DNA from: Verrucomicrobia bacterium TMED44
GTDB taxonomy: Bacteria > Verrucomicrobiota > Verrucomicrobiia > Opitutales > Seribacteraceae
Assembly: GCA_002168015.1 (NCBI GenBank)
Contig: NHCX01000083.1
Coordinates: 1 to 5,158, forward strand
Direction of reading: 5' to 3'
DNA: 5,158 bases
The notes below the pieces were generated by a model, which worked only from the letters and a program-made list of their open reading frames with translations, was not told the origin of the DNA and searched no databases. Made by a program: the position numbers and the translations under genes. Below are positions 1 to 5,158 of this stretch, one piece after another (the stretch's first letter is position 1; each line of letters opens with the position of its first letter).

Positions 1-204
1 GTCTGAATGCTGAATAAATTGCTCCAGGTCCGAGTAAGCGGCACACCCGTATTTCTGTGCAAACAAATCGGCTTTCTGCTGATTGCGGGCATAGGCGGCC
101 ACAAGTTCTGTATTATCCATGGCCTGGAGTGCCTGCGCATGGAAATCAGCGATCACGCCAGCCCCAATAATTCCAATATTGTATTTATTATCCGACATAT
201 TCAT
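1..204 (-). CDS. Gfo/Idh/MocA-family oxidoreductase, N-terminal fragment (cut by window edge)
   Basis: Translating the minus strand from the ATG at 204 gives 68 codons that stay open to base 1, so the gene continues beyond the window. The protein has a short polar leader, then a beta strand and dinucleotide-binding loop IGIIGAGVIADFHAQAL (residues 10-26), with glycines 14 and 16 and Ala19 forming the GxGxxA signature. It continues with the second strand ELVAAYAR (33-40) and a helix leading to KYGCAAYSDLEQFI (51-64). This order is typical of the NAD(P)-binding half of Gfo/Idh/MocA enzymes, which oxidise or reduce sugars and inositols in the cytoplasm. The substrate-binding half is missing, so the substrate cannot be named. 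A second in-frame ATG at 198 (MSDNKYN) is an equally possible start. Upstream in frame there is a stop at 241-243, and no Shine-Dalgarno sequence is visible. The gene diverges from the sugar-acid operon and probably belongs to the same pathway (inference). Confidence 0.88.
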   Translation of the reverse strand, partial: MNMSDNKYNIGIIGAGVIADFHAQALQAMDNTELVAAYARNQQKADLFAQKYGCAAYSDLEQFIQHSD

Positions 205-271
205 GAACCATAGTGGATGTAAATTGACGTCGAGCTTAACTCATGTAAAGCATATTGCCCATTTGCTAACC
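205..271. promoter_or_regulatory. Divergent intergenic region, probable promoter region for both flanking genes
   Basis: These 67 bases separate the start codons of two genes pointing away from each other, so promoters for both are expected here or inside the coding starts. A TTGACG at 224-229 resembles a -35 box for the + strand, but the best -10-like match, TGTAAA at 245-250, is only 15 bases away, so this is weak. On the minus strand a TTTACA-like box is present without a good -10 partner. If the organism uses a Bacteroidota-type sigma factor, these E. coli-style boxes would not apply. The role is inferred mainly from the gene arrangement. Confidence 0.45.
235..250. promoter_or_regulatory. 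Candidate operator: imperfect inverted repeat in the divergent promoter region
   Basis: CTTAAC and GTAAAG flank a 4-base centre (TCAT). The arms match in 5 of 6 positions as an inverted repeat. Size and location between divergent genes suit a dimeric repressor such as the LacI-family protein encoded at 4334. A similar but longer inverted repeat lies just before that regulator gene (4313-4332). Both are short and AT-rich, so chance occurrence is possible; binding is inference. Confidence 0.25.
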
Positions 272-1246
272 ATGAAAGTTCTTCTTACCACCACATCATT
301 CCAGGATACCCCCGGACCCCATCACGACATATTAAAGAATGCAGGTTTTGATCTCATTCGCGAACGAGGTCCACTCACGGAATCAAGAATGCTCGAGCTT
401 GTGGGCGACATTGATGCTTTTCTTTGCGGTGATGATGATATTACCCGGGCAGTCATCGATAAATCTTTACCGAAATTAAAAGTAATTTCAAAATACGGAA
501 TAGGTCTCGATAAAATCGATACCGATTATGTCGCTCAAAAGGAAATCCCCCTCACTTTTTGCCCGGGAGTCAACCACACCACAGTGGCCGAGCATACCTT
601 TGCCCTGATGCTTGCTCTTTTCAGGAAACTTGTCAAGGAAGCCAATCATGTGGCCAACGGTGAATGGGTACGGGTGACGGGCAATGAAATCATGGGGAAA
701 ACGATCGCTATTATTGGACTTGGAAGAATTGGAAAGGAAGTGGCCATCCGAGCCCATGCGTTTAGAATGAAAATTGTGGGATTTGACCTTTATTGGGATG
801 AAGATTTTGCGCAAAAGTATGGAGTCGAAAGATGTGAGTCAGCCGAGGCAGCCATGAATCAGGCAGACATTATCAGTCTGCACACCAACCTTTCGGATGA
901 AACCCGAGACATGATCAATCGGGAAAGCATTGCCAAAATGCAAGAAGGTGTGATTATTCTGAACTGTGCCAGGGGAGAGATCGTAAACACCAACGACATG
1001 GTGTCTGCACTTCATTCAGGATCGGTGGGTGGATACGGTACCGATGTTCTTGATGTGGAACCACCACCGGCTGATCATCCTTTACTCAAAGCACCCAATA
1101 CGGTGATAACCCCTCACATTGGTTCGAGGACCTATGAATCTGTGGAGAGGCAGGCCACGATGGCTGCCAGAAATCTGATTCTAGCACTGGAAGGGAAGAA
1201 ACCGCTGGCTCAGGCCAATGAGGCTCCACTAACATCTCATCTCTAG
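272..1246 (+). CDS. D-isomer-specific 2-hydroxyacid dehydrogenase (phosphoglycerate dehydrogenase-like)
   Basis: The 324-residue protein fits the D-2-hydroxyacid dehydrogenase family, cytoplasmic enzymes that reversibly reduce 2-oxoacids to D-2-hydroxyacids. The substrate-domain segment KVISKYGIGLDKID (70-83) is followed by the coenzyme loop GLGRIG (149-154). Asp172 ends the next strand (IVGFD), which favours NAD over NADP. The catalytic triad is visible: Arg234 in NCARGEIVN, Glu263 in DVLDVEP and His282 in TPHIGS. The chain ends about 40 residues after His282 with no ACT or other regulatory domain, so it is not a long-form SerA. An ATG at 119 is in frame, but would add 51 residues with no family character and overlap the divergent gene; the ATG at 272 gives the usual MKVLLTTT start. 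No Shine-Dalgarno sequence precedes it. It is the first gene of the probable operon, 11 bases before the Ldh2-type gene. A sugar-acid substrate such as a 2-ketoaldonate is inferred from context; serine synthesis is less likely. Confidence 0.9.
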   Translation: MKVLLTTTSFQDTPGPHHDILKNAGFDLIRERGPLTESRMLELVGDIDAFLCGDDDITRAVIDKSLPKLKVISKYGIGLDKIDTDYVAQKEIPLTFCPGVNHTTVAEHTFALMLALFRKLVKEANHVANGEWVRVTGNEIMGKTIAIIGLGRIGKEVAIRAHAFRMKIVGFDLYWDEDFAQKYGVERCESAEAAMNQADIISLHTNLSDETRDMINRESIAKMQEGVIILNCARGEIVNTNDMVSALHSGSVGGYGTDVLDVEPPPADHPLLKAPNTVITPHIGSRTYESVERQATMAARNLILALEGKKPLAQANEAPLTSHL

Positions 1247-1257
1247 AAAACAAAAAC

Positions 1258-2364
1258 ATGTCCCAGGAAGATCAATTTTATATCGTACCCACCGAGACCC
1301 ATAACGACTTGGTTCAAAAGGCTTACGAGCATCGTGGTTTCGATGACTCCGAATGTCACGCAGCAGCCAAATTCTCAGCTTATGCCACCACTCATGGAAT
1401 CCGCACACATAATGCCTTAAAAGCCCTGCACTTGGATGACTTATTTGGCTCCAAGGCTGGCGGTTGCAAACCTTCTGCTCAAATCATTAAAAAGGAAAAT
1501 CGTTTTGCATCATCCGAAGTATGGGACTGTCAGTATAAATTGGGGCAGGCCACTGCCTATGAGGCCATGGACCGCTGCATTGAATTAGCCGATCAGTACG
1601 GAATTGGCCAGGTATCAGTCGATCATGCTTTTCACTACCTCTGGGGCGGTGGGTATGTGATGGATGCCGCTAAACGTGGATACATTGCCTACACCAATTG
1701 CACGGCTTCAATTACTGAAGTGGTTCCCTTCATGGGAAGCGAGCCTACTCTTGGCACCAACCCACACTCCTGGGGCTTCCCAACCACCGAATCCATTGGG
1801 TTTCCGGTTGTGATTGATTGGGCTACCTCTGTCATCGCTATGGGACGGGTACAGCAATTAAAACGGGAAGGGAAATCACTTCCTCCAGGTGCAGCCGTCG
1901 ATAAAGATGGACAAGAAACCCTGGATCCGCATCAAGTCTCCGCCCTCAAACCATTTGGAGCCCATAAGGGTTATGGGCTATCCCTCATCAATGAGATTGT
2001 GGCCGGCTTCATCGGTGCATCCAAGCCCACCTTGCGAAGCGACCATTTGGATGATGGGGATAAGCATACACCCAACTTTTACTTCCAGGTTATCCACCCG
2101 GATGCCATCAGTTCCGAAAATTTTGCTTTCGGGAGGACGCAGCAAGAAAATATCAAAGTCATCCTGGATGATATCCTCGCCGGAGGAAACAGTGACTGCA
2201 TTATCCCCGGACAGTTCGAAGCTGAATTCGCTGAACGGACAAAGAAAGCCGAAGGACTGCTGTTCTCCGAAAATGAAATCTTGGGATTTAATAAAATCGC
2301 CAATGAATGCGGGCACCCAATCTGGGACCTAGAACAATTTAAGAAAGAAACCAAAGAAAGCTAA
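1258..2364 (+). CDS. Malate/L-lactate dehydrogenase-family (Ldh2-type) oxidoreductase
   Basis: The 368-residue protein belongs to the family of NAD(P)-dependent 2-oxoacid reductases that includes malate, L-sulfolactate, ureidoglycolate and 2,3-diketo-L-gulonate (YiaK/DlgD) dehydrogenases. This fold is unrelated to classical lactate dehydrogenase. Family marks include GTNPHSWGFP (166-175), IDWATSVIAMG (186-196), LPPGAAVDKDG (208-218) followed by TLDP, and PFGAHKGYGLSL (232-243). His126 in DHAFHYLWGGGY (122-133) aligns with the catalytic histidine of the usual NSNHFGAAGYY motif, but the surrounding residues differ. The usual RGxxSHG near the N-terminus reads HGIRTHN (46-52), with His in place of Arg and Asn in place of Gly. 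This suggests a divergent subgroup, perhaps with an altered substrate. The start at 1258 follows an A-rich stretch (AAAACAAAAAC) without a Shine-Dalgarno sequence. The next gene begins only 3 bases after its stop, supporting co-transcription. Family assignment is firm; the substrate is unknown, with a 2-keto sugar acid the best guess. Confidence 0.88.
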   Translation: MSQEDQFYIVPTETHNDLVQKAYEHRGFDDSECHAAAKFSAYATTHGIRTHNALKALHLDDLFGSKAGGCKPSAQIIKKENRFASSEVWDCQYKLGQATAYEAMDRCIELADQYGIGQVSVDHAFHYLWGGGYVMDAAKRGYIAYTNCTASITEVVPFMGSEPTLGTNPHSWGFPTTESIGFPVVIDWATSVIAMGRVQQLKREGKSLPPGAAVDKDGQETLDPHQVSALKPFGAHKGYGLSLINEIVAGFIGASKPTLRSDHLDDGDKHTPNFYFQVIHPDAISSENFAFGRTQQENIKVILDDILAGGNSDCIIPGQFEAEFAERTKKAEGLLFSENEILGFNKIANECGHPIWDLEQFKKETKES

Positions 2365-2367
2365 ATC

Positions 2368-3465
2368 ATGAGCCTTACCCTTCGTCCACAATCTGAATGT
2401 AAATATGATCTGATCTCCCTTGGAGAAATTATGCTGCGTCTTGATCCTGGAGAAGGCCGGATCCGTACGGCCAGAGAATTCAAAGCCTGGGAAGGGGGAG
2501 GGGAATACAATGTGGCCCGTGGGCTACGAAGATGTTTTGGTCTGACAACCGCGGTTGCTAGTGCCTTTGCGGATAATGAGATCGGACGGTTAATTGAAGA
2601 TTTTATTATGCAAGGAGGGGTTGATACCTCACTTATCAAATGGTCGCCATACGATGGACTTGGAAGAGAAGTAAGGAACGGACTCAATTTCACGGAGCGT
2701 GGTTTTGGGATTCGCGGAGCCGTCGGAGTGCCTGATCGCGGACTCACTGCATCAAGCCAGCTAAAACCAGGTGATTTTGATTGGGACGATATTTTCGGCA
2801 AGCAAGGGGTTCGCTGGTTTCACACAGGGGGGATATTTGCGGCTCTATCGGAATCCACCGCAGAAGTTACTGCCGAAGCGGTGCAGTCGGCTCAAAAATA
2901 TGGCACGGTGGTCTCCTATGATTTAAATTATCGCCCATCCCTATGGAAATCAATCGGTGGGATTCAAAAGGCCCAGGAGGTCAACCGGGCAATCGCACGA
3001 AATGTGGATGTCATGATTGGTAACGAAGAAGATTTCACCGCATGTCTAGGCTTCGAAGTCGAAGGTGTAGACGAAAATATTTCCAATATCGAAGTCGATA
3101 AGTTCAAGAATATGATTAACCAAGTCGTGGCCGATTTCACCAACTTCAAGGCAACTGCTACAACACTAAGAAGCGTAAAAACCGCCACCATTAATGATTG
3201 GGGAGCCATCTGCTGGGAAAACGGTACTTTTTATGAAGCGACTCATCGTCCAGAATTGGAAATCATGGACCGGGTAGGCGGGGGCGACAGCTTTGCCTCT
3301 GGCTTAATCTATGGTTTCCTCCAGGGGCACGATGGGGACAAGGCTGTCAATTATGGAGCAGCCCATGGTGCCTTGGCCATGACCACCCCTGGCGACACAT
3401 CTATGGCCACCCTTAGTGATGTGGAAAAAATTATGAGCGGCGGAGGAGCCCGTGTCATAAGATAA
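2368..3465 (+). CDS. PfkB-family sugar kinase, probable 2-keto-3-deoxygluconate (KDG) kinase
   Basis: This 365-residue protein is a ribokinase/PfkB-fold kinase, transferring phosphate from ATP to a sugar or sugar acid in the cytoplasm. It opens with DLISLGEIMLRLDP (14-27), as in KDG and fructose kinases. The substrate-side signature follows: GGGEYNVARGLRRCFG (43-58) and ADNEIGRLIEDFIMQGGVDTS (68-88). FHTGGIFAAL (151-160), SYDLNYRPSLW (183-193) and a metal/phosphate region IGNEEDF (217-223) come next. The C-terminal signature is DRVGGGDSFASG (301-312), where Asp307 is the expected catalytic base; the anion hole reads GGGD rather than the common GAGD. It is longer than a typical KDG kinase of about 310-340 residues, with extra sequence around 228-270 between NEED and the nucleotide-binding strands. 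The start lies 3 bases after the preceding stop, with only a weak purine run (AAAGAAAG) upstream. Its neighbour, a mannonate oxidoreductase-like SDR, supports a KDG-to-KDPG role, but other sugar substrates are possible. Confidence 0.87.
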   Translation: MSLTLRPQSECKYDLISLGEIMLRLDPGEGRIRTAREFKAWEGGGEYNVARGLRRCFGLTTAVASAFADNEIGRLIEDFIMQGGVDTSLIKWSPYDGLGREVRNGLNFTERGFGIRGAVGVPDRGLTASSQLKPGDFDWDDIFGKQGVRWFHTGGIFAALSESTAEVTAEAVQSAQKYGTVVSYDLNYRPSLWKSIGGIQKAQEVNRAIARNVDVMIGNEEDFTACLGFEVEGVDENISNIEVDKFKNMINQVVADFTNFKATATTLRSVKTATINDWGAICWENGTFYEATHRPELEIMDRVGGGDSFASGLIYGFLQGHDGDKAVNYGAAHGALAMTTPGDTSMATLSDVEKIMSGGGARVIR

Positions 3466-3487
3466 AACAAACAACTATTATACTAGT

Positions 3488-4303
3488 ATGAACGAATTAT
3501 TTGATGTTAGCGGAAAAGTAATTGTAGTGACCGGAGCCACCGGAATCTTAGCTGGCGGTGCTGCTCAATATCTCCAGAAAAACGGAGCTAAAGTAGTGTA
3601 TCTTGGCAGAAATCAGGAAAGAGTGGATAAAGCCATCACTGAAGCAGAAGCCATTTCCCCAGATTGCATGGGGGTTACCTGTGATGTCCTTGATGAACAG
3701 GGACTGGAAGCCGGGTATTCCAACGTGGTGGATAAATTTGGAAGAGTGGATGCCTTAATCAACGGAGCTGGAGGAAATATGCCTGGAGCCACCATCGGAC
3801 CGGATAAAGAAATCTTCGACCTTGATCTTAAGGATTACAGTAAAGTCATGGATCTTAACCTTAAAGGTACCGTCGTCCCAACCCTAGTTTTCGGTAAAGC
3901 CTTCAAAGAGCAGGGCACCGGTTGCGTAATCAATTTCTCCTCCATGTCCTCAACGCAAGCCCTCACCCGGGTTCTTGGCTATTCGAATGCGAAAGCAGCA
4001 ATCGATAACTTCACCCGCTGGATGGCCACCGAAATGGCACTCAAGTACGGGGACAAGGTCAGGGTTAATGCCGTGGCACCCGGTTTCTTTATTTCCAAAC
4101 AGAATAAAGCCTTATTGACCAACGAAGATGGTACTTTTACGAAACGCGGTCAGCAAGTGATCAACAAAACACCTTTTAAGCGTTTCGGAAAACAGGAAGA
4201 AGTTTATGGGGCAATCCACTACCTTTTGTCGGATGCATCTTCATTCGTAACGGGCACGGTTATCGCTGTAGATGGAGGTTTCTCCTCCTTTTGTGGGGTA
4301 TGA
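3488..4303 (+). CDS. uxuB: SDR-family oxidoreductase resembling D-mannonate oxidoreductase (fructuronate reductase)
   Basis: The 271-residue protein is a classical short-chain dehydrogenase. It carries the cofactor loop TGATGILAGG (15-24), NGAGGN (92-97), catalytic Ser152 in INFSSMSS, and Tyr165 with Lys169 in YSNAK. Several stretches match what I recall of the SDR-type mannonate oxidoreductase of Bacillus subtilis (UxuB/YjmF): FDLDL, LNLKGTVVPTLVFGK (123-137), VNAVAPGFF (193-201) followed by KQNKALLTNEDGT, TPFKRFG (228-234), and the ending ASFVTG...VDGGFSSFCGV. That enzyme interconverts D-fructuronate and D-mannonate with NAD(H) in hexuronate catabolism. The third glycine of the usual cofactor loop is replaced by Ala22 here. 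The start (MNELFDVSGK) suits the family; it lies 22 bases after the kinase gene with no Shine-Dalgarno sequence. The KDG-kinase-like gene just upstream agrees with a mannonate/KDG route. Mannonate dehydratase is absent from the window, so a related substrate such as another aldonate or 3-deoxy sugar acid remains possible. SDR family is certain; the substrate is moderately supported. Confidence 0.85.
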   Translation: MNELFDVSGKVIVVTGATGILAGGAAQYLQKNGAKVVYLGRNQERVDKAITEAEAISPDCMGVTCDVLDEQGLEAGYSNVVDKFGRVDALINGAGGNMPGATIGPDKEIFDLDLKDYSKVMDLNLKGTVVPTLVFGKAFKEQGTGCVINFSSMSSTQALTRVLGYSNAKAAIDNFTRWMATEMALKYGDKVRVNAVAPGFFISKQNKALLTNEDGTFTKRGQQVINKTPFKRFGKQEEVYGAIHYLLSDASSFVTGTVIAVDGGFSSFCGV

Positions 4304-4312
4304 TATAGATCT

Positions 4313-4332
4313 CTTAATACTTTCGTTTAAAG
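4313..4332. promoter_or_regulatory. Candidate operator: imperfect inverted repeat just before the LacI-type gene
   Basis: CTTAATAC and GTTTAAAG flank a 4-base centre (TTTC); 6 of 8 arm positions match as an inverted repeat. It fills most of the 30-base gap between the SDR stop and the regulator start and ends one base before the ATG. Its outer bases and 4-base centre resemble the repeat at 235-250. Binding here would suit autoregulation by the regulator (inference). The match is imperfect and the region is AT-rich, so support is weak. Confidence 0.25.
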
Positions 4333-4333
4333 A

Positions 4334-5158
4334 ATGATGAAAGCCAAGTATTATTCCACATCAGACCTGGCCAAAAAAACGGGTACATCGCGGCAGGTCA
4401 TTTCTGCTATTATCAACGAGAACTGGAAAGAAAAGAGAATTTCTCAGGCCACATACGACCGTATAAGCAAGGAGATGCATGAAATCGGTTTTGTCCCGAA
4501 CCGTACAGCCATATCACTTAAAAAAAATAAACAAGAACGAATCGGAATTCTTTGTCACGGTCCCCTCTATTCTCATACGTCCACTGCACTTGAGAAACTA
4601 AACCATTATTTTTTAAGTTCCGAAAAGTCGGTCGAAATACACATGAGCAAGGAAGGAGAGCTGTGCAAATCAGTCAAAGAAATGATGGGGCATCGCGTCG
4701 AAAGTATAATCATTATCTTGAGCCCCATGCTTCCCAATTTCGGTGAGTTAGATTTGCGGGAAAAATCTTTAACCCCATTCCTTACTGCAGTCCCTCACTT
4801 CTTTTACAATTTTCCTTTTCATGTTCACTCTCCAAAAGTTGCTCAAAACCTATTGCAGTGCGGAGGACATTTAATCGGCTTTTCAAGACCTGATGCCTAT
4901 GTCCCATTTATTAATTACCTACTCAAAAAAGAACAGGGAAGCCTGTTAATAGACCAAAAAATCCATTCTTTCATTAAGAAAAGCTCGAAGACCAAAAAGT
5001 TGCTATCAAAACTTAAGAAAGTGACTACTTACCCAAATCCTCAAGGAGGGAAATTGAGAGAAAATCCATTTTTATTAGGACGAAGGCTTGCCCATGAACT
5101 TTTGCCGCAAATTAAAGACTCGAACTTTGATTATTTAGTTACTTTTTCCGATGGAATT
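4334..5158 (+). CDS. LacI/GalR-family transcriptional regulator, N-terminal part (runs off window end)
   Basis: The frame opens at the ATG at 4334 (a second ATG follows at 4337) and stays open for 275 codons to the window end, so the C-terminus is missing. The N-terminus is a LacI-type helix-turn-helix: TSDLAKKTGTSRQVISAIIN (9-28) covers the two DNA-contacting helices. A third helix, ISQATYDRISKEMHEIGF (36-53), leads to VPNRTAISLKKNKQERIGIL (54-73), the hinge and first strand of the ligand domain. The hinge reads AISL where ARSL is common. The usual periplasmic-binding-protein-like domain should follow, but beyond residue 75 I see few conserved family motifs, so the ligand cannot be inferred. 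This gene is visibly AT-richer than those upstream (single lines at 32-40% GC) and lysine-rich, hinting at a different history or relaxed constraint. Thirty bases separate it from the SDR gene, so it may share the operon transcript or have its own promoter. It is the likely local regulator, responding to a sugar acid or its breakdown product (inference). Confidence 0.85.
   Translation, partial: MMKAKYYSTSDLAKKTGTSRQVISAIINENWKEKRISQATYDRISKEMHEIGFVPNRTAISLKKNKQERIGILCHGPLYSHTSTALEKLNHYFLSSEKSVEIHMSKEGELCKSVKEMMGHRVESIIIILSPMLPNFGELDLREKSLTPFLTAVPHFFYNFPFHVHSPKVAQNLLQCGGHLIGFSRPDAYVPFINYLLKKEQGSLLIDQKIHSFIKKSSKTKKLLSKLKKVTTYPNPQGGKLRENPFLLGRRLAHELLPQIKDSNFDYLVTFSDGI

Noticed and set aside
7..213. 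Open frame of 68 codons on the + strand
   Set aside because: It lies antisense to the Gfo/Idh coding sequence, which has a clear coenzyme-binding motif; the + strand translation resembles no known family.
119..271. N-terminal extension of the 2-hydroxyacid dehydrogenase from the ATG at 119
   Set aside because: The extra 51 residues have no family character, overlap the well-supported minus-strand Gfo/Idh gene, and the ATG at 272 gives the typical family start.
272..1246. Assignment as SerA (serine biosynthesis phosphoglycerate dehydrogenase)
   Set aside because: The protein has no C-terminal regulatory domain, and all neighbours are sugar-acid enzymes; a general 2-hydroxyacid dehydrogenase call is safer.
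1889..2332. Open frames on both strands within the Ldh2-type gene
   Set aside because: They overlap conserved coding sequence in other frames, show no domain character, and lack plausible start signals.
2361..2801. Open frame of 146 codons on the minus strand
   Set aside because: It is antisense to the kinase gene, proline- and serine-rich as shadow frames often are, and the kinase frame carries conserved motifs throughout.
3466..3487. Possible promoter or operator with ACTA/TAGT arms between kinase and SDR genes
   Set aside because: Only 4-base arms in a 22-base AT-rich gap; this is within chance expectation and the genes are likely co-transcribed.
4274..4292. Short hairpin GGAGG/CCTCC with a 5-base loop followed by TTTT, resembling a terminator
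   Set aside because: It lies inside the SDR coding sequence, where the bases encode the conserved DGGFSSF ending; the stem is only 5 pairs and the T run is short.

Overview
The window reads as a bacterial carbohydrate-catabolism locus. Four complete genes lie head to tail on the + strand, followed by the start of a LacI-type regulator. A sugar oxidoreductase gene diverges from them at the left edge and is cut off by the window. GC content is moderate overall; hand counts of single 60-base lines ranged from about 62% in the kinase gene to 32-40% in the regulator. None of the genes has a convincing Shine-Dalgarno sequence, and several starts follow A-rich leaders. That pattern is common in Bacteroidota and is also seen in some other phyla such as Verrucomicrobiota. 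A marine or gut polysaccharide degrader from one of these groups is plausible, but the sequence does not prove the phylum.

Layout: (1) 1-204, minus strand, N-terminal Rossmann part of a Gfo/Idh/MocA-family oxidoreductase. (2) 205-271, a 67-base divergent intergenic region with an imperfect inverted repeat. (3) 272-1246, D-isomer-specific 2-hydroxyacid dehydrogenase. (4) 1258-2364, malate/L-lactate dehydrogenase-family (Ldh2-type) oxidoreductase. (5) 2368-3465, PfkB-family sugar kinase, probably of the 2-keto-3-deoxygluconate (KDG) kinase type. (6) 3488-4303, short-chain dehydrogenase resembling the SDR-type D-mannonate oxidoreductase (UxuB/YjmF). (7) 4334-5158, LacI/GalR-family regulator, running off the right edge. 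Gaps between the + strand genes are 11, 3, 22 and 30 bases, so they probably form one operon.

Working model (inference): the operon handles an aldonate or hexuronate-derived acid. The SDR would interconvert D-fructuronate and D-mannonate, and the kinase would phosphorylate KDG to KDPG. The two unrelated 2-hydroxyacid/2-oxoacid dehydrogenases sit side by side and could interconvert a hydroxyacid through its 2-keto form, possibly inverting C2. The mannonate dehydratase (UxuA) and KDPG aldolase expected for a full pathway are not in the window. No insertion sequence, RNA gene, CRISPR array or clear terminator was seen. The locus looks like a variant of known sugar-acid catabolism; the least ordinary points are the paired dehydrogenases, the divergent active-site motifs of the Ldh2-type enzyme, and two similar inverted repeats that may be operators.
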